Assembly: GCA_004134985.1 (NCBI GenBank)
Contig: REGQ01000011.1
Location: forward strand, 62,001-126,000
Direction of reading: 5' to 3'
Source: Paenibacillaceae bacterium
GTDB lineage: Bacteria; Bacillota; Bacilli; Paenibacillales; Paenibacillaceae
Length of the DNA stretch: 64,000 nucleotides
Shown piece after piece: positions 45,443 through 55,345 of the stretch; positions within the stretch are counted from its first letter, which is position 1, and each line of letters starts with the position of its first letter. The translations under genes and the position numbers were made by a program. Under the pieces are notes generated by a model, which was given only the letters and a program-made list of their open reading frames with translations, was not told the DNA's origin and did not search any database.

Positions 45443-45489
45443 AGAGAGGAAAGTTTGCCTGTGATCCAGACAAACTTTCCTCTCTTTTC
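45443..45489. terminator. Bidirectional terminator between the HesB-like and DUF309 genes
   Basis: 15 bp stem AGAGAGGAAAGTTTG/CAAACTTTCCTCTCT with T run on the plus strand. Confidence 0.85.
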
Positions 45490-45583
45490 TCACTCGTTAC
45501 TGGCAATGCATGCCACACCGCGTGACGTCAGCTACAGGCGGGTTAGCTAGTAGGCCCTGGTTTCACTTTGTTGCATGAAAAGT

Positions 45584-46126
45584 CTAATGCCCTTCCCTTG
45601 CCCGCCGCTTGGTTGCTGCCGCCTGACTTCTGGCCTCAATAACTTCTGTCCGGTCGCGCAGACGGTGGCGATGGACAAGCGCATCATCCGTAAGCGTGCT
45701 TGGCATGCCCCATACAGCGGCAATCTGCTCACTGCTTGCCTTGCACTGTTCGATCAGGCCGGGATCGGTAATTGGCAAGTTCATATCATTGAAAGGATAG
45801 GGCCCCTTCTCTGCAGTCAGCCTGGCATACTGATCAGTCAACTGCTGCAGCAAGCGGCGGCCGTCCAGTGCAAGCAGGGACAGCTCTGTCCCTTCCAGGC
45901 TGCCAATGGCAAGGGACAGCATTTTGCTCGCGCCCTGAATATTGCCGCGTCGATGATGATACTGCGCGACTGCAACCCGAATCAGGCCAACCCATATCCG
46001 GGCATGCGGATCATCAGCTCCACGCTCCTTCCAGAATTCCTCCATAATTTCATGGCATTCAAAATAATCACGTGTCGCGTGGAATTCAATTAAATAATGC
46101 ACATAAGGCTGCGGATAATGAGCCAT
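45584..46126 (-). CDS. DUF309 protein (YpuF type)
   Basis: 180 residues. DUF309 motif: FHATRDYFECHEIMEEFWKE, then GLIRVAVAQYHHRRGN; a helical domain in which His and Glu residues may bind metal. Function unknown. Start at 46126 (MAHYPQPYVHY) with GGGAGGG 9 bases upstream. Confidence 0.88.
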   Translation of the reverse strand: MAHYPQPYVHYLIEFHATRDYFECHEIMEEFWKERGADDPHARIWVGLIRVAVAQYHHRRGNIQGASKMLSLAIGSLEGTELSLLALDGRRLLQQLTDQYARLTAEKGPYPFNDMNLPITDPGLIEQCKASSEQIAAVWGMPSTLTDDALVHRHRLRDRTEVIEARSQAAATKRRAREGH

Positions 46127-46251
46127 CCGGCAGTTCCCTCCCAAAATAAAAAAAATTTAATTTTTTTTGAAACCTTTTTTAATCATAGCCGTAAAACAAA
46201 TCGAAGGCAACGAGCTATACGAATAGACAAGCAGGAGGGAATGAAAGAAAA

Positions 46252-46674
46252 ATGAAAAAAGTGTTGCTTCTCATGATGGCGTTTACGTTTTTTATCGGGT
46301 TTGTCGCTCCGGATGATGCGGATGCACGACGCTCGTCAGGTAAACGCAGCTTTACCAAAGCACCATCTAAACCAGCGGATAACAATGTTAGCCGCAGCGA
46401 TTCCTCGACAGCTCCAAAATCCCAAGCTACAAACACAGGAGCGAACGCTAACCGCGGATTTTTCAGCGGCGGCGGTCTGATGAAAGGCTTGATGATCGGT
46501 GGTTTGGCAGGTATGCTGTTTGGCGGAATGTTTGGTGGATTAGGAGCGATGGGCGACTTTTTAGGTTTGATCATCAACGTTCTAGCCATCTATGTATTAT
46601 TTATCGCCGTCCGCGGTATCTTCCGTTATTTCAAACGGCAAAAAGAAGCTGAAAATGCACGGAGACAGAACTAA
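46252..46674 (+). CDS. Gly-rich Tim44-like small membrane protein
   Basis: 140 residues. N-terminal signal or anchor (KKVLLLMMAFTFFIGFVAP), a Ser/Thr/Ala-rich linker, a Gly-Met-rich stretch (GGLMKGLMIGGLAGMLFGGMFGG) and a second helix with a basic tail (FRYFKRQKEAENARRQ). This is the N-terminal architecture of bacterial Tim44-like proteins, but the Tim44 domain is missing. Followed after 2 bases by yxcD. Function unknown. Confidence 0.75.
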   Translation: MKKVLLLMMAFTFFIGFVAPDDADARRSSGKRSFTKAPSKPADNNVSRSDSSTAPKSQATNTGANANRGFFSGGGLMKGLMIGGLAGMLFGGMFGGLGAMGDFLGLIINVLAIYVLFIAVRGIFRYFKRQKEAENARRQN

Positions 46675-46676
46675 TA

Positions 46677-46958
46677 ATGCGACTGTATACCGATGAAATT
46701 GTGAACGCAGTATGTCTGAACATTGCTGAACGCAAAAGAGTCGCTCCTAATGAGGTTGAGGTTGAATTGCTTTGGGACGAGGATCACGGATTTTCCGCTG
46801 AAATTGTCGTCCAGGAAAGAAGTCAGTTTCTGATTGAAGCCAATCTGCTTGAATCATTGGAGCAGTATGTATACAATCAATACAATTTGCGAGTTTTTCG
46901 TTCGCAAATTTCACTAGGTTTGGACGATGAGGAATTTTGGGCTGACGTTACAGAATAA
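46677..46958 (+). CDS. yxcD: YxcD family protein (DUF2653)
   Basis: 93 residues: RLYTDEIVNAVCLNIAERK ... VEVELLWDEDHGFSAEI, matching DUF2653. Acidic, soluble, function unknown. Its start lies 2 bases after the previous stop, so the two genes are an operon, closed by a strong terminator. Confidence 0.88.
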   Translation: MRLYTDEIVNAVCLNIAERKRVAPNEVEVELLWDEDHGFSAEIVVQERSQFLIEANLLESLEQYVYNQYNLRVFRSQISLGLDDEEFWADVTE

Positions 46959-47006
46959 GGTTGATGGCCGCAAGGACAACGTTTAATCCTATTTTGCAAC
47001 GCTATT

Positions 47007-47046
47007 GAGAAGGCTATGATGACAATGTCATCATAGCCTTCTCTTT
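47007..47046. terminator. Bidirectional terminator after yxcD
   Basis: Stem of 16-18 bp (GAGAAGGCTATGATGACA and its complement), followed by a T-rich stretch. Confidence 0.85.
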
Positions 47047-47088
47047 GCTCAATATTAAGTCCCAATCAGATGACCATTTCGCACATCC

Positions 47089-47742
47089 TTATTTAAACTG
47101 CTCGGGGAATTGCTTGATAATGCCTTCGCTCATTACATCTGCCAACATGAGCATATGATTAAGGTTGGTGTCGAAGGCAACAATATCCGCATCCCAATTT
47201 TTGCCGAGCCTTGCCACTACATCTTCGGTAACTAATTTGAGGTGGGTGTGGAGTATGTTCCGCAGTTCCTTTTCGGACCAATTCGAATTAATGCTGCTAA
47301 GAAATTTGGCGATGCTGTCGGCATTTTGGAACCACTCTTTATTGTATTTCTCCAAATCGCCCTGATTGCCGCTCTTAGCTGCGTCAATGACCTTCCCGGC
47401 AATTAGAATATGCTCCCTCAAGAGACCCGCCAACTTGTTGCCGGCATCTTCGCCATAGAAAGGCTTAATGGCGTTTCCAATGTCCTGCTGGTTTTTCAGC
47501 AGTCTCCCCAACGTCTTTTCCTTGTCTTCCAGATCTGCCAGGTCACTGACAATGAAATTTCTTGTCCAGATAACATGATCGCTCCACAGCTTTCTGAGTT
47601 CCTGATTAAGTTTAACCTGCGGCGAATGGAGGCATTCCTTCGCTGAGCGAGCCCACACACTCTCTGCAGCTTGAGCCGTCATCGGCATCACAATTATCGC
47701 AATTAAAGCACATAGAATCCCAAGCTTTAACCATCGTTTCAT
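47089..47742 (-). CDS. Secreted helical protein, function unknown
   Basis: 217 residues. Signal peptide with cleavage likely after TAQA (residues 1-26). The mature part is all-helical with two similar halves, each beginning with a leucine-rich helix and a Trp/His region (LRKLWSDHVIWTRNFIVSDL ... LRNILHTHLKLVTEDVVARL), suggestive of an internal duplication. Databases sometimes name such proteins after unrelated enzymes; I assign no activity. AAAGGAG site before the ATG. Confidence 0.7.
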   Translation of the reverse strand: MKRWLKLGILCALIAIIVMPMTAQAAESVWARSAKECLHSPQVKLNQELRKLWSDHVIWTRNFIVSDLADLEDKEKTLGRLLKNQQDIGNAIKPFYGEDAGNKLAGLLREHILIAGKVIDAAKSGNQGDLEKYNKEWFQNADSIAKFLSSINSNWSEKELRNILHTHLKLVTEDVVARLGKNWDADIVAFDTNLNHMLMLADVMSEGIIKQFPEQFK

Positions 47743-47872
47743 ATATTCTTTCTCCTTTATGCTGAATTGAACATCATCGCTAGTTTTCAACTAACCTCCT
47801 CATTTCATTCATCGGGATTGTCGTAATAGCGACACAAAATACGCTTTCCTAGAGACCATGTCCCTTGTTCGC

Positions 47873-47990
47873 TTGTATACCCTGTCTCCGCTTAAGCAGA
47901 CCAAGAGCAAAAAAACCGGTGATCCCAACCATAACAAGCTCTCTTAGCACACCGGCCTCCTCCCTCCTTCACCTGAGATACGGTATACAA
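47873..47990. repeat. 118 bp inverted-end element, copy C
   Basis: Begins TTGTATACCCTGTCTCCGCT and ends CTGAGATACGGTATACAA; inner CCGGTG/CACCGG hairpin. Same family as copies A, B and D. The rest of the 47743-48125 gap shows no gene. Confidence 0.8.
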
Positions 47991-48125
47991 GCAAACTAAG
48001 TTATTACCCTCCCCCCTCTGATGTAAATTCGATCAATAGCGACGGCGGTCAGCCTAATGTCCCACCTTGTCCTCCCTTTTCCGATTTTCCCCATAGTTAC
48101 AACGTCCGTACTGCGCTCGTCATAC

Positions 48126-48168
48126 AAAAAAACTGCCGTAATGTGCTGAGCACATTGGCAGTCTTTTT
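48126..48168. terminator. Bidirectional terminator
   Basis: ACTGCC...AATGTGCT/GAGCACATT...GGCAGT hairpin flanked by A run and T run; ends the minus-strand gene 48203-49318. Confidence 0.8.
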
Positions 48169-48202
48169 AAAGAAATAAAGGGAGCCTGAAAGCTTGTCCA
48201 AC

Positions 48203-49318
48203 CTAGAGCGAATCTTTGTCCTTTGCTTTTTTTGCCGGCTCATAGATTAGACAGCGCAGCGTTTGCTCCGGATACCGCAGCTCTGCAATGTAGCTGCTCC
48301 CGTCCTCCAGCTTGATGGAGACAGCTACGACGCCGCGCTTATCATAGATATCATCACTTATCAAAGACATCCCCGCGATAGCACGCTTCTCGCCCTGCTT
48401 CTCGGTAATGACAGATTTAGCTGCTGCAAACCAGCTTTTATCCTGGCTGATTTTCTTATGCGCCTCTGCAGTAATAGGGGTTCTCTTATAAGTGGAATGA
48501 AAAATGGTCGTATCCACAACCGTACCGCTCAACGAGTCAATGTAAACATCGTACATGAAATAGGTTTTGCCGTTCTCTTGCAGCACTTCTGCCTTATAGG
48601 GCTGAAAATGGACAAACCATATCCCTTTCTGGTCTGGGCCCATTTTGTTGTAAGACGTCATAACATCCAGTTTGGATAAATCAACATCAAACAGTTTACT
48701 CACACTTTCTACGGCCTTTACAATCGCATCAGCATCTTTGATATCTTTGCTATCCGGCTGTGGCTGCACTACCCGCTTCAACGAGGCATAATTTACCCGG
48801 GCGGACCAATCGATGCGCTGCAGCAATTCCTCATTTGTCAGCGCCCGCTTCGGATAAACAAAACTTCCTTTTTCCATATCAAGATAAAACTCATATTTTC
48901 CCTCTTTAAGAGGTAATGGCTTTTCCGGCCGAAGGCCGTCATAGGTATACTGTTCCTTCAAAACTTTCAGCCGCTTATTCTCCTCCGCAGTCATGTTCCG
49001 ATTGCCCGTTTCGTTCCCCTGCGTAATGTTATCAATGAGATGATAAATATTTTGAATTTCCTCGTCGGTCATTGTCTGTTCCAAATATTGTTTCACCGTC
49101 GAAACGGGAACGGATGAATCCACATTCAAAACCGGCGCTTTGCTGCTTGCCAACATGACGGACGGATTTGTCTGTTGGGATGAAACATATGTTCTTGGGA
49201 CATGCTGTGCGACCTCCTTGGACGCGGAAATATGCGGTACGGCAAACGCACTTAGCGTTATCAAACCGCCAGCGACTGCAAAAACTGCAAGAGCCGCCGG
49301 AATATCTTTTTTGTTCAT
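48203..49318 (-). CDS. Exported or membrane-anchored protein with PepSY/YcdB-like part
   Basis: 371 residues. N-terminal hydrophobic anchor at about 8-28 with no clear lipobox. The C-terminal part has the rhythm of PepSY-type domains: DADAIVKAVESVSKLF and later YIDSLSGTVVDTTIF. Located just downstream of the sensor kinase with 64 bases between, so it may be part of the same regulon or operon. Function not known. Confidence 0.65.
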   Translation of the reverse strand: MNKKDIPAALAVFAVAGGLITLSAFAVPHISASKEVAQHVPRTYVSSQQTNPSVMLASSKAPVLNVDSSVPVSTVKQYLEQTMTDEEIQNIYHLIDNITQGNETGNRNMTAEENKRLKVLKEQYTYDGLRPEKPLPLKEGKYEFYLDMEKGSFVYPKRALTNEELLQRIDWSARVNYASLKRVVQPQPDSKDIKDADAIVKAVESVSKLFDVDLSKLDVMTSYNKMGPDQKGIWFVHFQPYKAEVLQENGKTYFMYDVYIDSLSGTVVDTTIFHSTYKRTPITAEAHKKISQDKSWFAAAKSVITEKQGEKRAIAGMSLISDDIYDKRGVVAVSIKLEDGSSYIAELRYPEQTLRCLIYEPAKKAKDKDSL

Positions 49319-49382
49319 TGGTACAACCTCCAGCTTTGTATTGGGCCTTCTGTCTGCCTATACATACTTTAATCTAAAAATG

Positions 49383-50762
49383 TTAGGAAGTTGGACCTGC
49401 AATGTTATGGAGTTGTAAAATGATTTGAATGCTTGTGCCCTTATTTTCTTCTGATGTGAGAGAAAGCTGTGCCTGGTGCGCCTCAGCAATTTGGCGGCAT
49501 AAAGATAAACCAAGTCCTGCTCCCCCATGCGCTCTTGATCGGGCGTTATCCACACGGTAAAATGGCTCGAAAGCCCGCTCCACTTGGCGTGAATTCATCC
49601 CCCTGCCAAAATCGCGTACTTCCAAGACAACGCCATCCTCTCCCTGTTTATAAGCAAGCAATCTGATTTCAGCGCCTTTGGATGAAGCATGTATCGAATT
49701 TTCAATACAATTGACCAGAAACGAGGTTAACAAATCGTTGTCTCCCCACACACGCTCGACAGTAATATCCAACACGAGCGAAATGCCGGCCTGCTCCAGA
49801 TTTTTCTGAACGATCTGCCCGACCGTTTCGAACAGTTCCACCGTTGATACATCAAAAAGAGGAATCGGCTGATGGTTGATCATGGATAGATCAAGCAGCT
49901 TGAAAACCAGGTTTTTCAGGCGCAGCGTTTCACTCCAAATGTAACCGCTGGCCGTAATCCGTTCTTCTTCGCTAATATTGGCGGAATTGAGGTATTGGGC
50001 AAAACCTTGCATGCTGGTCAAAGGAGTGCGCAATTCATGAGCCAGATTATCGACGATGCGCTGCTTTTCTTCAGCCATGGCGGACAACTCGGCAACATGC
50101 CGCTCCACCGCCTCAGCCATTTGGTTAAAGTTTTGTCCAAGCTCGCCAAACTCATCGTTATTGGGCAATGTCACACGCTCACTGTAGTTTCCTTTTGCAA
50201 TGTTGGTGGAGGTATTGGACAACAGCCGCAGTGGTTTTGTTAACCGCCTGATCAGCATATACAACAAAATGATCAGCATCGGACCCGCGATAAAATTGAT
50301 GTACATAAAATACCGATTCAATTCGTTTCGCGCGGTGTAAAGCTCCTCCATATTTCGCCGGTAAAGCAGCTGCAGATGCTGATACGGGGCTGGCAATTCT
50401 CCCGAAATGACAATCTCCTGTTCCGTTACAGCTGCTTCTTTTACCGTTGTTCCTGCTGCATCATAGATCAGACGGTCCTGATTCCATAGCTGCAGACCGA
50501 TATCTTGCGGTCGGTAGTAATCCGCATAAGAGCGGGCTACATCGGCCAGCACACCATCATTAATGGTCATCCCGCGCGATTCGATTGAATTCAAATTCTC
50601 ATAGATGTTATTCGCGATCAACGCCTGTTCATTGGAGGCACGCTGCACTTCTCTTTCCACATTAAGCTGCCAACTCTTGTTCATGATCATAATGACGCTG
50701 ACATCAAGGGCTACAATAAACAGGATAAGCACAACCAGCAGTGTTTTCTGCCAAAATCGCAT
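49383..50762 (-). CDS. Membrane sensor histidine kinase
   Basis: 459 residues. Two membrane helices (about 8-28 and 152-170) bracket an extracytoplasmic sensor region; then HAMP, HisKA with phospho-acceptor His in NLAHELRTPLTSM, and HATPase with VRDFGRGM and GGAGLGLSL. Signal unknown. Partner regulator gene lies 3 bases upstream. Confidence 0.92.
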   Translation of the reverse strand: MRFWQKTLLVVLILFIVALDVSVIMIMNKSWQLNVEREVQRASNEQALIANNIYENLNSIESRGMTINDGVLADVARSYADYYRPQDIGLQLWNQDRLIYDAAGTTVKEAAVTEQEIVISGELPAPYQHLQLLYRRNMEELYTARNELNRYFMYINFIAGPMLIILLYMLIRRLTKPLRLLSNTSTNIAKGNYSERVTLPNNDEFGELGQNFNQMAEAVERHVAELSAMAEEKQRIVDNLAHELRTPLTSMQGFAQYLNSANISEEERITASGYIWSETLRLKNLVFKLLDLSMINHQPIPLFDVSTVELFETVGQIVQKNLEQAGISLVLDITVERVWGDNDLLTSFLVNCIENSIHASSKGAEIRLLAYKQGEDGVVLEVRDFGRGMNSRQVERAFEPFYRVDNARSRAHGGAGLGLSLCRQIAEAHQAQLSLTSEENKGTSIQIILQLHNIAGPTS

Positions 50763-50765
50763 CGA

Positions 50766-51425
50766 CTACCCCTCCGCTTCCAGCCGGTAGCCAAGCTTGT
50801 AGACCGTTTTGATCCGTTCTTCCCAACTCAGCTTTTTGCGGAGCTGTCTAATATGTACGTCGACTGTGCGCGTATCCCCTTCAAATTCATATCCCCAGGC
50901 GAGCTCCAGCAACTTTTCTCTGGATAACGCGATATTGCGGTTTTGAATCAAAACTTCCAGCAGTTCAAACTCCCTTGCCGTCAGTTCAACCACATGTCCG
51001 CTTTTGTAAATCTGCCGCTCCGCTAGACGGACTTCAACCTCGTCGAAAGTCAGTTCCGTCGGTTCCTGGACATTGCGGCGCAGCACCACATTGATGCGTG
51101 CCAGCAATTCCAAAGTTTCAAACGGTTTAATAATGTAATCCTCCGCGCCAAGCTCAAAACCTGTAATACGGTCCGCCAGAGCATCTTTGGCAGTAATAAA
51201 AATAACAGGGACATTCCGGTTCCGCTTCTGTCGCATCAGTTCAAAGCCGTCCAGGCCGGGCAGCATAACATCCAACAGGATAAGATCTACCTTCTCCCGC
51301 TCCAAAATCGGCATCATCTCCGCACCGCTGTAAGCTTTTAAAAATTGATGTCCAACAAGTTTCAAATTCATTGTAATCAGATCACTGATCGGTTTCTCAT
51401 CTTCAACGACCAATATTGTTGCCAT
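50766..51425 (-). CDS. OmpR/PhoB-family response regulator
   Basis: 219 residues. Receiver domain with VVEDE, phospho-Asp in LILLDVMLPGLDG and Lys in FITAKDA; C-terminal winged helix (LTAREFELLEVLIQN ... VDVHIRQLRKKL). Start at 51425 is preferred: GGAGG is 8 bases upstream; a longer start would include that site. Forms a two-component pair with the kinase at 49383-50762. Confidence 0.94.
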   Translation of the reverse strand: MATILVVEDEKPISDLITMNLKLVGHQFLKAYSGAEMMPILEREKVDLILLDVMLPGLDGFELMRQKRNRNVPVIFITAKDALADRITGFELGAEDYIIKPFETLELLARINVVLRRNVQEPTELTFDEVEVRLAERQIYKSGHVVELTAREFELLEVLIQNRNIALSREKLLELAWGYEFEGDTRTVDVHIRQLRKKLSWEERIKTVYKLGYRLEAEG

Positions 51426-51458
51426 GACGAAATCCTCCATACTTGCGTTCTTCTGTCT

Positions 51459-54400
51459 TTATTCACTCACAATTCTGCTTGCTGTTTGTTCAATGAGGGG
51501 AATCGTGAACGACACCGTCGTCCCCTCACCGCGCTTGCTTTGAATTTGCAAGCTTTGCCCATATAAACGGGTCAACCGGCTATGTGTGTTTAACAGCCCG
51601 ATGCCTCGATTTTCTCTGCCTGCCGGACTTAACAACTTGCTGATCTGTTCGTCATCCATCCCTTTCCCGTTATCGGTGACAACAAAATGAACAGCCTCTG
51701 CTTGACGCTCAATGCGAATTCGCAGCGTTCCGCCCCTCGACAGACTTAAAATGCCGTGCCGCACCGCGTTCTCTACCAGTGGCTGAACGATAAGCGGCGG
51801 AATCAGCATGTCAACATCCGCATTCATGTCCCACTCTACCTGCAACCGCTCTTCAAAGCGCTGCTGCTCGATATATAAGTAGTTCTCTACCAGTTCTAGT
51901 TCCCTCGACAGCGGGACCAGCTTGCCAGCCGTCAAAAAATCAAAGCTGATGCGCAGGTAAGACGTGAATGCCTCCGCAAGATCCCTCATCTTTTCCGTAT
52001 CGATTTCACTTAGAGCCATGATCGAATTTAATGAATTAAAGAGAAAATGCGGATGAATTTGCGCTTGCAAATACGCAGCCTCCATGCGCAGACGATCATT
52101 GACCGCCTGCTTCAGCGACGAAAGCGACCAAGCGCGATATTTCAATTCCAAAGCATCCACAGGCTTGGTGACATAATCATTCGCTCCAGCAAGAAACCCT
52201 GCATAGATGTCTTCAGGTTCGCCACGAGCTGTCAGCAAAATAATCGGCAATTCGTATAGCGTAAATCGCTCGCGAATCAATCTGGTCAACTCATAACCGG
52301 ACATACCTGGCATCATGACATCAGCAATGACGAGATCCCACTGGTCATGCTGCAATTTGTTCAACGCTTCACGTGCAGAAAACGCAGTTTCGATAAGGTA
52401 CGTTTCCGACGGCAAGATATGGACCAGCACCTTCAAATTGACGGGATCATCATCAACCGCCAGTACACGAATACGATCAGCATTTGTTGAAGGTATTGCG
52501 ACAGGATCGACCTCCTTGATCGTGTAACTGGCTGCGACCATCGCTGCCGTCTCTGCTGTAATGTGCGTTCTAACATACGCCAGCGGGTCCGGTTCTGCAA
52601 ACACTGGAACGGACGGCTGCTGCTTTATGTCCGCCGCGGCCAATTTAAAGCTGAATAAGCTGCCTTGGCCTGGCTGCGATTGCACAATCAGCTTGCTTCC
52701 ATGCAGTTCAACCAGGTCTTTGCAAATACTAAGCCCAAGCCCAATTCCGCCTCCGCCGGCAGTTCCTTGCTCATAAGGCATGAATGCACGCTTTTTCATC
52801 GTTTCATCCATGCCTGATCCCGTGTCCCGCACATGAATCCACACGTCCCCATTGTCTTGCTCTGCTGCCAGTTCAACGCTTCCTTCGTCTGTATACTTGA
52901 TGGCATTATGGACTAAGTTAATCAAAATTTGTACCAGCCGTTCTTCGTCTGCGTAGACAAACGGCAAATCATCTTCGATGTTCAAACGCAGTTCAACCTT
53001 GGTCCCATCGGTCAAAAAGCGCAGCATATCCATGACGCCTGCCGCCAGCGACTGCACTTGCACCGCCGTCATCCGCACCGTTATCCGTTTATCCTGCAAT
53101 CGCACGACATCAAGCAAATCATTGAGCAAGTGCGACATCCTGCGACTAACCATAATAAGCAATTCCATATCGCTTTGACTTTGTTCATCCAGCACATGTT
53201 TCTTCCTGTTCAGCACACTCTGGGCAATATTCATAATACCGTGCAGCGGCGTGCGCAGCTCGTGTGACGTATTGGCCAGAAAACGATCCTTCAGCCTGTT
53301 CGCCTCTGCCAATTGTGTATTGAGCAATATAATTTCATTTGAATTATGAAAATATCTCTTAAACCAATAGGCGGAGAAGCTTGTAATCGCGGCAATCAAA
53401 TCGACGGGATAAAACATAAATTGCGATGTTCCCGCGTAATACACCGTCCCCCACAAAATATTGTTAATTACACAGACGATAGAAAACAGCAGGAACAACG
53501 CGCCTTCTACTTTATTGATCACCATCTTCAGAAAGTAGTACGCTGTCCAGAACAATGGGATGTAGTAGAGCAACATATAGCGTTCTTTCTCAAGAGAATA
53601 GAGCACCTTTTCATCCGGACCGCCGACGATAAACAGCGTATAGGCAATGAGCACAATGAAGTAGCTATATAACAGCACCCCTTTGCGTTTTACGCCAATC
53701 AGCCCTCTGCCCATCATCAACAGAAAACAGGAGAACCCCATGTACGCGAATGCTCTCAGCTTCAGCCTCCATACGAAATCGGCGTCAATCCACATGAACA
53801 AAAGCCCGTTGTGATAAACGGCAATCGTCATGGTAGCAGTCACCATTATTAGAAAAAACATAATAAATTCCGTTTTATGGACATCCATTAAAAAAATAAT
53901 GAGCGCATACATCGCATGCAGCAACAAAATGACGCATACGACAAGCTGCAAAGCGATTGAATACTGAAATTTCTGGTGCACCTCTTCCTGTGTGCCGAAC
54001 TGGACAGACCGAATGATGCCGCCTTTCACTGGCGACGCGTAATTCGCTACCCGAACGAATAGCTCCAGCTCGCTTTGTCCCTTCTCTCCATAGGTAGCCA
54101 AAAAGGACTTCGTTTCGGCAACATATCCTTCCTTTTCCTCGGCAAGCACACCGAATCGGGCAAGCACCTCTCCATTGATCTCCACTTCAGATGCTGTATA
54201 AATCGATTGGAACCAGATACTAAGCGGCTCAGACAACGGCTGATCGAGCAAAATACGCACATAGTAAGTGCCGTATCCATAGGCCTCATTGTCTGCAGCA
54301 TCAAATACAGCATCCCAGTTGCCAGGCACTTGCAAGAGCTGCCCGGACGAAGTGCCGTCGAAATCTGCCGCGCCGAACCATTTTTCCGGATAAAACAGCC

Positions 54401-54596
54401 ACTCTCCGTCCATGGGAAAAAAGTCCGTGTGTTCAATATCCATGCCTCGCAAATCCAGCACGCCTGCTTTCACAGTTGGCGCATTGGGGGAAGACATTTG
54501 CTCATGCCAACTCCAGCGCACGACAACGAGTAGAATGATGAACAATAATAAGTAAATCATATGGCTTAACTTAATTTCGCTCTTGGGAGTTGTCAT
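51459..54596 (-). CDS. 7TM-DISM hybrid kinase with receiver and second LytS-type kinase module
   Basis: 1,045 residues in order: membrane anchor (~13-30); extracytoplasmic jelly-roll DISM sensor (~45-195, MDGEWLFYPEKWF, GYGTYYVRILLD); seven membrane helices (~205-395); HisKA (ANTSHELRTPLHGIMN) and HATPase (VRDTGSGMD, GGIGLGLSICKDL); a receiver domain (AVDDDPVNLK, DLVIADVMMPGMSG); then a LytS/YehU-type kinase module (AQIHPHFLFNSLNSI ... VTDNGKGMD). Such proteins sense carbohydrates or wall fragments in Paenibacillus-like bacteria. It lies directly upstream of the response regulator gene (33 bases), so it may feed into it. Start at 54596 with GAGG upstream. Confidence 0.9.
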   Translation of the reverse strand: MTTPKSEIKLSHMIYLLLFIILLVVVRWSWHEQMSSPNAPTVKAGVLDLRGMDIEHTDFFPMDGEWLFYPEKWFGAADFDGTSSGQLLQVPGNWDAVFDAADNEAYGYGTYYVRILLDQPLSEPLSIWFQSIYTASEVEINGEVLARFGVLAEEKEGYVAETKSFLATYGEKGQSELELFVRVANYASPVKGGIIRSVQFGTQEEVHQKFQYSIALQLVVCVILLLHAMYALIIFLMDVHKTEFIMFFLIMVTATMTIAVYHNGLLFMWIDADFVWRLKLRAFAYMGFSCFLLMMGRGLIGVKRKGVLLYSYFIVLIAYTLFIVGGPDEKVLYSLEKERYMLLYYIPLFWTAYYFLKMVINKVEGALFLLFSIVCVINNILWGTVYYAGTSQFMFYPVDLIAAITSFSAYWFKRYFHNSNEIILLNTQLAEANRLKDRFLANTSHELRTPLHGIMNIAQSVLNRKKHVLDEQSQSDMELLIMVSRRMSHLLNDLLDVVRLQDKRITVRMTAVQVQSLAAGVMDMLRFLTDGTKVELRLNIEDDLPFVYADEERLVQILINLVHNAIKYTDEGSVELAAEQDNGDVWIHVRDTGSGMDETMKKRAFMPYEQGTAGGGGIGLGLSICKDLVELHGSKLIVQSQPGQGSLFSFKLAAADIKQQPSVPVFAEPDPLAYVRTHITAETAAMVAASYTIKEVDPVAIPSTNADRIRVLAVDDDPVNLKVLVHILPSETYLIETAFSAREALNKLQHDQWDLVIADVMMPGMSGYELTRLIRERFTLYELPIILLTARGEPEDIYAGFLAGANDYVTKPVDALELKYRAWSLSSLKQAVNDRLRMEAAYLQAQIHPHFLFNSLNSIMALSEIDTEKMRDLAEAFTSYLRISFDFLTAGKLVPLSRELELVENYLYIEQQRFEERLQVEWDMNADVDMLIPPLIVQPLVENAVRHGILSLSRGGTLRIRIERQAEAVHFVVTDNGKGMDDEQISKLLSPAGRENRGIGLLNTHSRLTRLYGQSLQIQSKRGEGTTVSFTIPLIEQTASRIVSE

Positions 54597-54769
54597 GAAT
54601 GCCTCATCCGTCAATATATTGTATAAAAGCGCCTTTATTACGGAAATTTTTTCTCATCTTTCCACTATTTTAACATATTCTTTGCCACTGCCTACTACAA
54701 AATAATCTGGTTATCGTACCGTGGCTTCTTACCAGCATTTATTTGGTACAAGCGTGCCAGCTCAAAAGT

Positions 54770-54972
54770 TGCTAGAGAGTCACTAGGGAGGTGCTAGAGA
54801 AGTCGCTAGTGAGTTGCTAGTGAGTTGCTAGTGAGTTGCTAGATAGTTGTAGATAGTCGCTAGAGTGGTGCTAGAGAGTCACTAAATAATTACTTGATAG
54901 TTCTAGATAGTTGCTAGATGTTGCTAGAGAGTCACTAGAGAAATCGCTAGTGAGTTGCTCAAGAGTAACTAG
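54770..54972. repeat. Degenerate 11 bp tandem array
   Basis: About 200 bases of GCTAGTGAGTT-type units (four near-exact units at 54805-54848) mixed with GAGAGTCACTA words. Ends 10 bases before repeat element D. No coding sense. Confidence 0.8.
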
Positions 54973-54982
54973 CTCATTTTCT

Positions 54983-55098
54983 TTGTACACCCTATTACAG
55001 CTTACGCGAAATGTCAGTTTTGTATCCTCCCTTTACGCCGTGCCTGCAATTGCATCCCTTGCATCTCTCCACTGCTTTAGCGGAGATAGGGTATACAA
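54983..55098. repeat. 116 bp inverted-end element, copy D (reverse orientation)
   Basis: Read in reverse it begins TTGTATACCCTATCTCCGCT, identical over 20 bases to copy A, and ends in GGGTGTACAA. Confidence 0.8.
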
Positions 55099-55251
55099 CA
55101 AAACAGGACAGCTCCCCCGCGCCGGACAGCATATGCGGGACGAGCCCGAGCCCGGATAGGAATCCAGAGTGGGGAACCCTTTCCCTTCCCTTAGCCCCTT
55201 CTCTCATAAGCACGTTACCGCATATTGTTCTCCACAACTAAATGTCAACAA

Positions 55252-55299
55252 AGAGACGGTCTGCCCGAGCATGAACTGCTGCCCGGACAGACCGTCTCT
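55252..55299. terminator. Terminator after the aldehyde dehydrogenase gene
   Basis: 12 bp stem AGAGACGGTCTG/CAGACCGTCTCT with a GC-rich inner hairpin; T-rich on the plus strand as well. Confidence 0.75.
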
Positions 55300-55345
55300 T
55301 CTATTATTATGAAGCGGCGATATTTTTCGCTTGGCATAACTATGC

